In this document: positions 36,007 through 47,810 of the stretch, piece by piece
How the letters are laid out: every line of letters starts with the position of its first letter
How positions within the stretch are numbered: the first letter of the stretch is position 1
NCBI RefSeq assembly: GCF_032854445.1
Contig: NC_088303.1
Location: 29,677,265 to 29,741,264, forward strand
DNA: 64,000 bases
Origin: Liolophura sinensis
Taxonomy: Eukaryota; Mollusca; Polyplacophora; Chitonida; Chitonidae
Direction of reading: 5' to 3'
Notes under the pieces: generated by a model
What the model was told of the DNA's origin: nothing
Seen by the model: only the letters and a program-made list of their open reading frames with translations
Database searches by the model: none
Program-made: the position numbers and the translations under genes

Positions 36007-36104
36007 AAAGCTACACTATTTTCTACCTAATCAACATATTAAACATAAAAATTTTTTTCCTAACAAAAGCTAAGCTATTCTCTACCTAATCAACATATTT
36101 GATT
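36007..36104. repeat. ~60-bp imperfect tandem duplication
   Basis: AAAGCTACACTATTTTCTAC + CTAATCAACATATT recurs once about 60 bp further on. Lies just 3' of DDB2. Confidence 0.8.
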
Positions 36105-36152
36105 CGATGTACTACAACACACAGGTAACAATAGCCAAACTGCTGCCACAGT

Positions 36153-36158
36153 TTTATT
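36153..36158 (-). terminator. DDB2: Likely DDB2 polyadenylation signal
   Basis: AATAAA on the - strand about 290 nt after the DDB2 stop codon. Confidence 0.5.
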
Positions 36159-36444
36159 CTACCTGTCACTAGCACTGAAGAGTGAACCCCTGGTAGACGA
36201 GAGCCAATACAAGTTCATGGCACCAGAAATAATTTAACTACCTGTCATATATATATGACATCCCACATGAGCATCCGTGTATTAGACAGCTTATACAATC
36301 TCATTATGGCATGATAAAAGCGAAGTAAACAAGTGTCCATTTGACAATATTTTTTGAGCATTCTTTAGAAACCTTGCCTGATATAATGTCCTTTTTTTTC
36401 ACTATTCATTCAAATGGGGAACAACAATCTGTACAAAAGCACCA

Positions 36445-39400
36445 CTATCTTTTCGTTTCCTTTGTCTTTGACTTTGTTTTCGTTTCAGATTTACTTTTTG
36501 TTTCTGTAGCTTTTGTTTTTGTTTGTTTTGTCTGTGACCTTGATTTACTTGAACCTTGACCTCTTCGCCCTCCTCCTACAGCCAATCCTCTGTCAGCTGA
36601 TAAGGCCTTTTTCTTCAGCTCAGCCAATAGTATTTCTTGTTTCTTCAGCACTTCCTCTTTTCGGCTCCATGCAATTATATTGTACCCTATAAAACAAGAA
36701 CAATGATAATTAACACACCGGCACTTTGGTTATATTGGCCTTATGCCCATACATCCCTCGTGTCCTTTCTCATCGCAAAGTTCATACTTACCTTTCCATT
36801 CTCGGCGAAAGTAACAACTCTATAACGCCACACAGGGATTGAACACTTGTAACTTATGTGTGAGGACACCTGGTTTACCTATTTGCAACTGTATTGCTTT
36901 TGAATGATTGAATTGGTGTCCTATAGCGACAAATCGGAAATGTTTGTATGGTGAGAAACTTATGATGGTGAATTTTAAAGTGACTTCACCCATTTTCAAC
37001 AGGCTACTGCTCTATTGGTAGAGATGAAAACTGATCCAATTTTATAACTATTTAAGTGAATTGTGGTAACACCAAACCATAATACAATTCGAAAAACGGT
37101 TGCATAAAAATGAATAAATCATTCTCACCCATAGCTGAGGCTAACACATCTCCTTGGGGATTGAATCTGTTCAGCTGAAAAAAATAAAAGGCAATAGCAC
37201 ATTCACACACAGGCTGACTTCATAAAATGAATTTTGACTGAAACGGGGCATTTTAAGACAAATAATGCTGTTAACTGTTTTCATCCAGTTTAAAGGGATA
37301 CAGAATCAACGCTGATTGTCCAACAGTGGTCACGCCAAATTAAATCTGTCGTGTCTAAAATTCAGCTCAGTCTAAGAATAGCCTGGACTTGCCTATCTCT
37401 CACACCAGCCAATAAGAAACGATTCCGTAACTCTTTGATGCAGCTAATGTCTTTACTGGAAGAAAATTTCCTTCAATATACGAATTCTCATCCTTCCTAC
37501 TCTTAGCTGTAATGTAGAGGATAATATTCCCTAGTTATTTAACTGTTAAAACTAAGGAACGTGGAATAACTGATGACTTACAGAAATCAATCCTGTCACA
37601 GAAGGATCCTGGAGTTGACAGACCAATCCACCTGAGGGAGCATCAAAGATATCAATAGTTCTGGAGTCATTCTCCTGGAAGTTGGGATCTGGGTACCGGC
37701 CAACAACAACCAGGTCCTGGAGTGGATGCCAATGAGCCTGCCAGAAAAATGAGATCCAAGTCAAAAGTGAATGTCTTGTTTCACTTTTCTTGTGAAGCGA
37801 CAATAAAGACACACAAATTGTCAGGTCATTGATCACTGAAGCCGAGCTGTAATCCAGGTCTCGCTGCTTTAGGTGTGACCTTTCATCAGGAGGTTTGTCA
37901 GGAGTTTACACTGACCTTTCATCAGGAGGTTTGTCAGGAGTTTACACTGACCTTTCATTTGGCAGGAGTTTACACTGACCTTTCATCAAGAGGTTTGTCA
38001 GGAGTTTACATTGACCTTTCATCAGGAGGTTTGTCAGGAGTTTACGTTGACCTTTCATCAGGAGGTTTGTCAGGAGTTTACACTGACCTTTCATCAGGAG
38101 GTTTGTCAGGAGTTTACACTGACCTTTCATTTGTCAGGAGTTTACACTGACCTTTCATCAAGAGGTTTGTCAGGAGTTTACATTGACCTTTCATCAGGAG
38201 GTTTGTCAGGAGTTTACGTTGACCTTTCATCAGAAGGTTCGTCAGGAGTTAACACTGACCTTTCATCAGGAGGTTTGTCAGGAGTTTACACTGACCTTTC
38301 ATCAGGAGGTTTGTCAGGAGTTTACACTGATCTTTCATCAGGAGGTCTGTCAGGAGTTTACACTGACAATATTGGTTTCGCATTTGATAATCTTGACTGC
38401 CGTCAAGAATCTAAAAATCTTTCATATTTTTTTCTGTTAGCCATAGTCAAAGACACAAAATATTTACAGAAAATTTGACTGTACAAACAATTAATGATAG
38501 CTATTTATCTCAAAGACTTACACACAAGGTTTATAATAAGTCTAGTATTAAAACTTTCTAGTTACCTAACACACCTCAGAAGTAACACTATACACTCAGC
38601 CTGCCATTAACTGATAGACTACATTACTATACCTTTATGGGTGTTATGTGTTGGAAAAATCGGTGTGGGTGCGCAATAGACGTCTCTAGTGTCCAAGATG
38701 GGGCAGTGTAAACTCTGATCTCATTTTTCTGATCTGTTGTCAGAAGGCGACATCCATCTGTTAAGCTGAAGTAAGCTGTCCGAAAAAAAGAAAAAAAAAG
38801 AAAAGAGGATTACTAGCCTGATTCACTTGACATACCATTAATGTTGTAGCCACCGTAACAAGCGGTTTATAGCCTGTGGCACAGTCATGACAATGACTTC
38901 CAAGCCTCTCACCAATAAGATTTCTGTGAGTTCAAGTCCGGCTCGAGCTAGTTTCCTCTCCAGTTGTACGTGGAATGGTCCGCCAGCAACCTGCGGATGG
39001 TCATCAGTTTCCTGTATCAGCATAGATTTTAATAGCCAGAAACTGAAAGCAGGCTGTCTCATTTCCAATTTTCCCTATCTCCCACACGTTAATTTTGTAC
39101 GAAGAAAGCATCTCCCAGACACTGAGACACCCCACCCAATCCCTGGCTAAATGTATGTGTTTTAGTAACCCACAAAGTAGGACATTCCCCCTAAATTGAT
39201 CCACCAGATCTACCACATGTTTATAGGATGAAAAGGTTTATATCTTCAAATATACAGCACAATACTGTTGACACCTAGCATTTCAAACTTAATTAAGTAC
39301 AGAACACTGATCTTTTAGATTATGAATGCAAAAAACATTTATGTCAAATAAACAGAATTACCAGAATTAACTGGCTTTGTGTGTTTGAGATCAACAAGTG

Positions 39401-42400
39401 AACTTTCTCGTCCTTTGATCATGCGAACATCCCAAAATTTGACTGTTTGGTCACATGATGCAGTACAGAAGAGCCAATCCTCTCGCGGACTCCATTCAAC
39501 ATGAGTGACCTTTGACCTGTGAAGTCGGTGGGACCAAATCTGGAATATGTAAACACATAATTAGATATGTAAGCTCCATATTGAGGTTATCATACCTATA
39601 AACAGGTAGAAAAACTCACATATTTTGAAACAGTATTTATTTATTTATTTCATAGTTGTTCTACACTGTACTCAAAAATATTTCACTTATTCGACAGCAG
39701 CCAGCATTATGGTGGGTGGAAACCTACTGAAACAGTAATAAAACTAGATAACACAATGCACTTTAGCACAAGATCCCATTTATCTTCTTTTCTCATTTTA
39801 TTTTTGAGTATTTCAATTTCTCCAATAAAAAAGATACATGCCCGGAAACAATTGACAGGTGAAAAGCTTACCAAAATGTTTGGGAGAAATCTTAGTCATA
39901 ACATTCCACACATGCTTCTATCTTATCATGAAAGATCAGTCTACGATTATCTAATGTACAAAACACTTTTGGATTACTACTGTAATTATTCAAATATTTC
40001 GCATGTGTTTATTCAAGCATATTCTGAAGGCATTCTTCTTTGTAGACTGATAAAATTATACTTTTTAGAAAGCCCTCAAATTGGTCAACCCTGCCGATGT
40101 AGTTTTGTACATACATTGCACTAAAAGTTGTTCTTTCATGTGCGAAAAGGTCGGGGAATTAGGTTAGACACTGAAATGAGCCTTTCAAACATTCACAGCA
40201 GCAAATCTCTTCACAACTAACATGGTTTAGAGAGTAAAGACAAAGGCAACCTTATGTGGTTAAGTAAATGTCATCGCTATTTTTTCACCCAAAAGAGCAA
40301 CAATTGTACATACTGACCTTCTTACCCTTTGGGGTGAGAAGAAGGGTATTTCCAACATTATCTCCTGTGAGCACAACATCTCTGGTCGCACTGACATCCA
40401 CGGAGCAGTACCAGTAACTACAACCATCAGAAATCAGGCAGGATGATTACTTGCCTGATGGGTATTTAACACTAACAAGAGAAACAGAAATTAACATTGA
40501 GAGAGAAAAAGCTCCTGTCAAATAAAAACTTCAGAGAAGGACTCAGATTTTCAATGGTCTTTCAGGTTATGCCCAACGAACATATCTTAAGCGATGATCT
40601 CAGGCATGGCTCTTTTGTTGCTTTTTTCATTTATTCGATTGGGATTACATTCCAAAATTCAGAACATTTTCTGATTTGCTGGTTAGTTTTACCACCAACC
40701 AGGAAAAGGTGCCGGACACACCTCCTACCCTCTGACTGCATGGTGTCAGATATAATACTCACTCCATAGAGTCCATGGTGTCAGAAATATCACTCACACC
40801 ATAGAGTCCATGGTGTCAGGTATAATAATCACTCCATACAGTCCATGGTGTCGGATATAACAAACTCCATGGTGTCAGACATTATACTCACTCCATACAG
40901 ACCATGGTGTCAGATATAATACTCACTCAATACAGACCATGGTGTCAGACATTATACTCACTCCACACAGTCCATGGTGTCCGATATAACACTCACTCCA
41001 TACAGTCCATGGCGTCCGATATAACACTCACTCCATACAGTCCATGGTGTCAGATATAACACTCACTCCATACAGACCATGGTGTCAGATATAATACTCA
41101 CTCCACACAGACCATGGTGTCAGATATAATACTCACTCCATACAGTCCATGGTGTCAGATATAACAAACTCCATGGTGTCAGACATTATACTCACTCCAT
41201 ACAGACCATGGTGTTAGATATAATACTCAGTCCACACAGCCCATGGTGTAAGATATAATACACTCCATGGTGTCAGACATTATACTCACTCAATACAGAC
41301 CATGGTGTCAGACATTATACTCACTTCATACAGACCATGGTGTAAGATATAATACTCACTCCACACAGTCCATGGTGTAAGATATAATACACTCCATGGT
41401 GTCAGACATTATACTCACTCCATACAGTCCATGGTGTCAGATATAATACTCACTCCATACAGACCATGGTGTCAGATATAATACTCACTCCACACAGTCC
41501 ATGGTGTCAGACATTATACTCACTCCATACAGTCCATGGTGTCAGATATAATACTCACTCCATACAGACCATGGTGTCAGATATAATACTCACTCCATAC
41601 ACTCCATGGTGTCAGACATTATACTCACTCCATACAGTCCATGGTGTCAGACATTATACTCACTCCATACAGACCATGGTGTCAGACATTATACTCACTC
41701 CATACAGTCCATGGTGTCAGACATTATACTCACTCCATACACTCCATGGTGTCAAACATTATACTCACTCCATACAGTCCATGGTGTCAGACATTATACT
41801 CACTCCACACAGTCCATGGTGTCAGACATTATACTCACTCCATACAGTCCATGGTGTCAGATATAATACTCACTCCATACAGTCCATGGTGTCAGACATT
41901 ATACTCACTCCATACACTCCATGGTGTCAGACATTATACTCACTCCATACAGTCCATGGTGTCAGATATAATACTCACTCCATACAGTCCATGGTGTCAG
42001 ACATTATACTCACTCCATACAGTCCATGGTGTCAGATATAATACTCACTCCATACAGACCATGGTGTCAGATATAATACTCACTCCATACAGTCCATGGT
42101 GTCAGATATAATACTCACTCCATACAGACCATGGTGTCAGACATTATACTCACTCCATACAGTCCATGGTGTCAGATATAATACTCACTCCATACAGTCC
42201 ATGGTGTCAGACATTATACTCACTCCATACAGTCCATGGTGTCAGACATTATACTCACTCCATACAGTCCATGGTGTCAGATATAATACTCACTCCATAC
42301 AGACCATGGTGTCAGACATTATACTCACTCCATACAGTCCATGGTGTCAGATATAATACTCACTCCATACAGACCATGGTGTCAGATATAATACTCACTC

Positions 42401-45400
42401 CATACAGACCATGGTGTCAGATATAATACTCACTCCATACAGTTCATGGTGTCAGACATTATACTCACTCCATACAGTCCATGGTGTCAGATATAATACT
42501 CACTCCATACAGTCCATGGTGTCAGATATAATACTCACTCCATACAGTCCATGGTGTCAGATATAATACTCACTCCATACAGTCCATGGTGTCAGACATT
42601 ATACTCACTCCATACAGTCCATGGTGTCAGATATAATACTCACTCCACACAGACCATGGTGTCAGATATAATACTCACTCCACACAGACCATGGTGTCAG
42701 ATATAATACTCACTCCACACAGTCCATGGTGTCAGACATTATACTCACTCCATACAGTCCATGGTGTCAGATATAATACTCACTCCATACAGACCATGGT
42801 GTCAGATATAATACTCACTCCATACACTCCATGGTGTCAGACATTATACTCACTCCATACAGTCCATGGTGTCAGACATTATACTCACTCCATACAGACC
42901 ATGGTGTCAGACATTATACTCACTCCATACAGTCCATGGTGTCAGACATTATACTCACTCCATACAGTCCATGGTGTCAGACATTATACTCACTCCATAC
43001 AGTCCATGGTGTCAGACATTATACTCACTCCATACAGTCCATGGTGTCAGACATTATACTCACTCCATACAGTCCATGGTGTCAGACATTATACTCACTC
43101 CATACAGTCCATGGTGTCAGACATTATACTCACTCCATACACTCCATGGTGTCAGACATTATACTCACTCCATGGTGTCAGACATTATACTCACTCCATA
43201 CAGTCCATGGTGTCAGACATTATACTCACTCCATACAGACCATGGTGTCAGATATAATACTCACTCCATACAGACCATGGTGTCAGATATAATACTCACT
43301 CCACACAGTCCATGGTGTCAGATATAATACTCACTCCATACAGACCATGGTGTCAGATATAATACTCACTCCACACAGTCCATGGTGTCAGATATAATAC
43401 TCACTCCATACAGACCATGGTGTCAGATATAATACTCACTCCATACAGTCCATGGTGTCAGATATAATACTCACTCCATACAGTCCATGGTGTCAGATAC
43501 AATACTCACTCCATACAGACCATGGTGTCAGACATTATACTCACTCCATACAGACCATGGTGTCAGATATAATACTCACTCCATACAGTCCATGGTGTCA
43601 GACATTATACTCACTCCATACAGACCATGGTGTCAGATATAATACTCACTCCATACAGTCCATGGTGTCAGATATAATACTCACTCCATACAGTCCATGG
43701 TGTCAGATATAATACTCACTCCATACAGACCATGGTGTCAGATATAATACTCACTCCATACAGACCATGGTGTCAGACATTATACTCACTCCATACAGTC
43801 CATGGTGTCAGATATAATACTCACTCCATACAGTCCATGGTGTCAGACATTATACTCACTCCATACAGTCCATGGTGTCAGACATTATACTCACTCCATA
43901 CAGTCCATGGTGTCAGATATAATACTCACTCCATACAGACCATGGTGTCAGATATAATACTCACTCCATACAGTCCATGGTGTCAGATATAATACTCACT
44001 CCATACAGTCCATGGTGTCAGATATAATACTCACTCCATACAGACCATGGTGTCAGATATAATACTCACTCCATACAGTCCATGGTGTCAGACATTATAC
44101 TCACTCCATACAGTCCATGGTGTCAGACATTATACTCACTCCATACAGTCCATGGTGTCAGACATTATACTCACTCCATACAGTCCATGGTGTCAGATAT
44201 AATACTACTCTTCTTCCCCTCTACATCTTGCAGGGCAACTTGGCCATCAATGGAAGCGGTCAATAAATATTTGTCATTCTTCGGCCAAAACTTTAAGGCT
44301 TGTACTGAGCCCCCTGGGCCAATCTGCAAACAATAACTCAATAGTACAAGATGTGGTGATTTCAACATTTAGACCCTTCATTATAAATTATAGCAGTACC
44401 CGTAAAGTTTATGACTGGTCAAAGGTATTCTTAAGTATTGGTAAGAGTTTGGAAAGGCCTATGACATGGTACTTCAATGGGCCTCAGGTTCAAGGGATAC
44501 GTCCACATATGCCTAATTTTGATGTCCTGCATTAAACATCATATGTAATAACATTCCAATCTATTAAGGCACATACCCTCCCAAAATGCTTTCTTTTTCT
44601 TCAAGACTTTGAAACATTATCTGCACTAAGGGAGATAACTATGTAAAAATCATATGATGTTGGTATTTTATTCCAGAATCTAAGCTGCACACGAGGTTGT
44701 TCTCTACCAAACCTGCTGGAATTCTCCCAGCCTCTCTTAAAAGGGAAATATGTGTAGGTCTAAATTTAATTCAGTTATTTTGGGAAAAATTCTTCTTTAG
44801 AAAGTCTGCTTACAAGGTTATGGAATTACATATTTACATTATGGGCTGTAACAGTACAGAAACATTCAGGCATGTTGACTTTCCACAGGCTTCATGCACT
44901 ATGCAAGATTTAGAAGTGTGTGGTGTGTTGTCATTGTGTACCACCTAGATGAATATAAATGTAGGGACACTTGTTTGACATGATCCTGATGCTTAACTCC
45001 AAAAAGATACATGATTTTTCTGTGGAGGATTTAGGGTACCAACGACATACCAGCCTGTATAAGATGAGTCAGCACTTCAGGATTCACATAAGCTCATGCA
45101 GGTTAAGGGGAGACAGGGCGAGGACTTTCGCGAACTAACACAGCTAAAAGGCGTGATTTTAAGGCAGTTGCTAACGGTGCCATTGGGCTGACAGACTCGG
45201 CTATCGAGATATGTATTCAGTCTATTAAGTACTGTAAAATCTTGCCTTTTAGCTGTGTCCCCACCCTGTCTTGTCCATATCTGCGTGAACCCACGGGACT
45301 CCTGAAATGCCAGCTATCAGTTTTCCACATCACAAATGTCAAATGGTAACTACATGTAGCACATTTACAGATCTAGGTGGTGGTATACACCCCAGACTTA

Positions 45401-47333
45401 CACCATGCTTGAACATATCCTCGTTGGCTGACTCTATGTTCCACAGGATAATGTCCCCACCCTTGGATCCAGCAACAACAACATTAGAGTTTGTGGGATG
45501 CCAATCCAAAGCAGTCACTCTTCTGTCAAAGGGGGAGGCCATTCGATAGAACTGGAGCTCTGACAGCATGGAAACGAGGGGTTTGGAAACAGCCTGCAAT
45601 TCAGATTTATTTATTTATGTATTGAATGGCCTACAACCATGTAATCTTGAATTTTTTACTTCCTTGACAGAGATTAGACTTACCAGATATATGAGAAACC
45701 TTCTGACTTGAAGCCGCAGCTAAGCCACTGAAGGCTTGAAGGCTGCGACCTCACTGGTCAAGGAAGCACCTGATGACACCAGAGCAACACTTCAGTCTAC
45801 TAAGCTACAAACCTTAAAACAGGTGCGTGATATTTTGGAAAGCACCTGTTTTCACCCCAAAATCATGTTGACAATGTTACTGACAACTATAATGGACCAA
45901 GGTGACCCAAGTAAATGTACTTCAGTGAATGTATATAACACTGACAAATAAGCCTTGCCACATTCTCTACATCACTGTTTTCAAAAATCTCAGACTCATA
46001 TTTTTCAGGTTTAGAGTCATGGACGGCCCCAAAGCTATCACTTGTAATTAGTATTCAAGATTAACAATACTTTTCATCTTTACGAGTTTTGAATGTATCA
46101 GGAAGATAACAATCACTGTGTCAACAGATATGGACTTCGTGGTTACAGATCTACAACTGGTTGTCTCTATCATGAAGGCTACTGTTAAATCTGAATGTTT
46201 CCCCCAATACGAGCACAAAAAATCAGTGCATAATACTGTAATACTTCAACCTTTTGCATGTTTGCAAGGTGTTTGTTCAAGCATATTATGAAGGCATTAT
46301 TCTGTATATACTGATAAAATTATACCTTTGAAGAAAGTTTATTGAAATTGACCAATAAAACCAATCTAGCTTTGTCTTCAAAATCAAATTAAAAGTGCGC
46401 ATCAACTGCACTGTAAGTTGCTCTTTCATATGCCAAAAGGTTGAGGAATTAGGGTAGTACTAGTAAAATACATCTAAAGTTCCTCAACTCAATAGTAGTT
46501 TGTTACAGCATGTAGTCTTTTATTCTTTCCAACAGTGTGTTACATGTATATAAATAATTACCAATCTTTCTCCTACTTGGAGAATGCTTACCAATAGCTC
46601 TGTCTCACCTGTGTTTTTCTTTTGAATTCTAGAAGTCTCATTATTTATGTATTTATTTATTTTATTGTTATTGAATGAAAGACTCAAAAATATTTCACTT
46701 ATATGATGGCAGTCAATTTATGGGCCAAAGGCCGAGAATTCTCATTAAGCCTACTAACACATACCAAATTTTAAAGGTTGGAATGTACCTTTTTCATTCA
46801 AAAAAACTTGCCTTCTGAAGTTTTTGTGGTTGTCTCACTCCAAGTTGTTTATTACAGAGAAAATGTACAAAGTTGACACTGTCCCATCCACCGTGACTGC
46901 TCGGTCTTATCTTGATCTCGGAAGCTCTAGTCTTGAAGAAATCCAAGTCAAATTCTGGTGCAAAAGTTCTGATGTCATGGATTTCTTTATTCCCACTGTC
47001 ATCTGTCCAAGAATATTTACTTGATGTTTCGCCTTGGACATTAATGGTCTCATCACACCCTGTATCTTCACATTGCGGTTTTAGTTTGGATTTCCGTGAA
47101 GTTTTGTTAGTCTGTTTACTAGAGGCCTTAGGTGGTAACTTGACGTTCGTGTCATTATTTCCATCTAGTCCTGAGCTCTGTTGTTGTTTAGTTGTTCTCT
47201 TCACATTTTTTACGGGAATATTGCCATTCAAGTCTGTATTTTCATCTCCTGTTGAGGTGTTAGCTTGCTTCCTCTTCCTGGCACTGTGACGAGCTGACAA
47301 CACTTTATCCTGACATTTGTCAGCTTTCCCCAT
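36445..47333 (-). CDS. DDB2: DNA damage-binding protein 2 (UV-DDB small subunit, WD40), nine coding exons
   Basis: Recognises UV photolesions in chromatin and recruits the CUL4-DDB1 ubiquitin ligase at the start of global-genome nucleotide-excision repair. Exons in transcript order (all - strand): 47333-46812, 45593-45402, 44323-44175, 40417-40318, 39539-39362, 38775-38633, 37737-37582, 37174-37129, 36686-36445; total 1728 nt, 575 residues (human 427). Family signatures: [33 protein letters not shown], Lys331 before VTH, the WDxR (DWD) motif Trp357-Arg360, [13 protein letters not shown], the FQH lesion-probing hairpin at 421-423, and [11 protein letters not shown]. The N-terminus is a long basic low-complexity tail of about 100 residues. 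The C-terminus is extended by about 70 residues rich in Lys, Thr and Ser. The exon starting at 47352 follows an acceptor, so the first ATG in it, at 47333, is taken as the start. A likely AATAAA signal reads on the - strand at 36153-36158. Confidence 0.96.
37290..37440. mobile_element. MITE family D, copy 2
   Basis: TTTAAAGGGATACAGAATCA + ACGCTGATTGTCC at one end; ACCAGCCAATAAGAAACGAT at the other. Opposite orientation to copy 1. DDB2 intron. Confidence 0.68.
37872..38366. repeat. 36-bp tandem array in a DDB2 intron
   Basis: About 13 units of TTTCATCAGGAGGTTTGTCA + GGAGTTTACACTGACC, with a few shortened units. The length is a multiple of three, which explains the long open frames on both strands. 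It lies between DDB2 exons 6 and 7. Confidence 0.94.
38862..39017 (+). mobile_element. V-SINE, 5' part with tRNA head
   Basis: Keeps the B-box-like GTGAGTTCAAGTCCGG and the start of the core (CAGCAACCTGCGGATGGTCA) but lacks the usual 3' block. DDB2 intron between exons 5 and 6. Confidence 0.75.
39636..39727 (-). mobile_element. V-SINE with 10-bp target duplication
   Basis: Flanked by TGAAACAGTA at 39626-39635 and 39728-39737. The 3' block is diverged (CTACACTGTACTCAAAAATA). DDB2 intron 5 bp-scale downstream region of exon 5. Confidence 0.85.
39975..40168. mobile_element. MITE family B, second copy
   Basis: Shares TTCAAGCATATTCTGAAGGC and ACTGATAAAATTATACTTTT with the copy at 46.2 kb, with weaker inverted ends. 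DDB2 intron. Confidence 0.72.
40738..44208. repeat. ~100-copy tandem array of a 35-bp unit filling a DDB2 intron
   Basis: The unit reads CATGGTGTCAGACATTATAC then TCACTCCATACAGTC. Two main variants occur (GACATTATAC / GATATAATAC), with CAGTC, CAGAC or CACTC at the end. It fills about 3.47 of the 3.76 kb intron between DDB2 exons 3 and 4 and enters the end of exon 3. On the DDB2 strand each unit carries the exon-end sequence followed by GTGAGT. Units are most uniform near exon 3 (41.4-44.2 kb). Towards exon 4 they are more diverged, with truncated ~25-bp units. The long open frames on the + strand inside it are by-products of the repeat. Confidence 0.97.
44175..44323 (-). CDS. DDB2: DDB2 exon 3, whose 3' end is the seed of a 35-bp array
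   Basis: Encodes [15 protein letters not shown]... to ...ISDTMDCM, a WD40 blade. The last ~34 exon bases differ from the neighbouring 35-bp intronic units only by small changes, including GTAGT where the units have GTGAGT. The splice donor is the first GTGAGT (44174 leftwards), phase 2, joining to the exon at 40417 to give [11 protein letters not shown], which agrees with the family (xWYCSVDVS). Confidence 0.9.
45073..45309. mobile_element. MITE family C, copy 1
   Basis: The left end CACTTCAGGATTCACATAAG...GGGGAGACAGGGCG and the right end CCACCCTGTCTTGTCCATAT...CTCCTGAAATG are imperfect inverted repeats of about 45 bp. DDB2 intron. Confidence 0.75.
46234..46460. mobile_element. MITE family B, complete copy
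   Basis: The left end TACTGTAATACTTCAACCTT and the right end (reverse complement) TACTACCCTAATTCCTCAAC + CTTTTGGCAT form terminal inverted repeats. DDB2 intron. Confidence 0.75.
46645..46725 (-). mobile_element. Degenerate V-SINE
   Basis: TTATGTATTTATTTATTTTA, ACTCAAAAATATTTCACTTA, GATGGCAGTCAATTTATGGG. DDB2 intron next to the GC donor at 46811. Confidence 0.6.
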
Positions 47334-47407
47334 GACTAAAGCACTTCTTCTGCTAAAATCACAACAACACAAGGACACATTTAGGTAAATGTGACCACAA
47401 CAGAAAT

Positions 47408-47482
47408 TGGCGTGTGGGGTAATTGTTTTAGAGTAGATTCAAAGTGGCGTGTGGGGTAATTGTTTTAGAGTAGATTCAAAGG
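47408..47482. repeat. 37-bp direct duplication
   Basis: TGGCGTGTGGGGTAATTGTT + TTAGAGTAGATTCAAAG occurs twice in perfect tandem in the DDB2 5' intron. Confidence 0.95.
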
Positions 47483-47536
47483 TCCACATCAATTGTTCTG
47501 CAAAGTGCTTTGTAGAATGGAGAATCTGGAACTATT

Positions 47537-47810
47537 ATTTCTTTATTTATTTGATTGGTGTTTTACACAGTACGCTTACTCAAGAATATTTCACTTACAC
47601 GACGGCCAGCATTATGATGGGAGAAAACCGAGCAGAGCACGGGGGAGACCCACCACCATCCGCAGGTTGCTGACAGACCTTCCCACGTACGGCTGGAGCG
47701 GAAGCCAGCACGAGCTGGATTTGAACTCACAGTGATCGTATTGGGGGGAGGTTGCTGGGTCATTGCGCTGCGCTGGCGTACTGACCACCTCGGCCAAGGA
47801 TCGAGGTGGC
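47537..47810 (-). mobile_element. V-SINE (RUDI-like), nearly full length
   Basis: On the - strand: a tRNA-like head with GTGAGTTCAAATCC as B box, then the V-type core CAGCAACCTGCGGATGG, GGTTTTCTCCCATCATAATG, and the 3' block GTGAAATATTCTTGAG...AAAACACCAATCAAATAAAT. Best copy in the window. Sits in the DDB2 5' intron. Confidence 0.88.

Larger units (their letters stand above)
32629..36444. other. Intergenic, between convergent LIG3 and DDB2
   Basis: Holds the 3' UTRs of both genes, a tRNA-like fragment (33045-33125), a SINE-like element (34312-34562) and a V-SINE (35537-35682). No further gene seen. Confidence 0.6.

Noticed and set aside
37875-38478. Long frames over the 36-bp array
   Set aside because: The unit length preserves frame on both strands; no start context, splice logic or homology.
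40738-44208. CRISPR-like array (about 100 regular repeats)
   Set aside because: Units abut directly with no spacers, lie in an animal intron, and no cas genes are present.
41466-44336. Many overlapping + strand frames of 84-191 codons with [13 protein letters not shown]-type repeats
   Set aside because: They are readings of the 35-bp non-coding array in a DDB2 intron, on the opposite strand to the gene; 35 is not a multiple of three, so the same peptide recurs only every 105 bp in rotating frames.
45339-45401. Extension of DDB2 exon 2 past the HG codons ([13 protein letters not shown])
   Set aside because: The GTAAGT at 45401 is a strong donor and splicing there restores HG-IGPGGS as in the family; the extension is intronic.
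46912-47289. 125-codon + strand frame
   Set aside because: Shadow of DDB2 exon 1 on the other strand.
47679-47810. Candidate tRNA gene (A and B boxes on the - strand)
   Set aside because: It continues into a V-SINE core and tail; it is the SINE's tRNA-derived head, and no cloverleaf with intact acceptor stem is seen.
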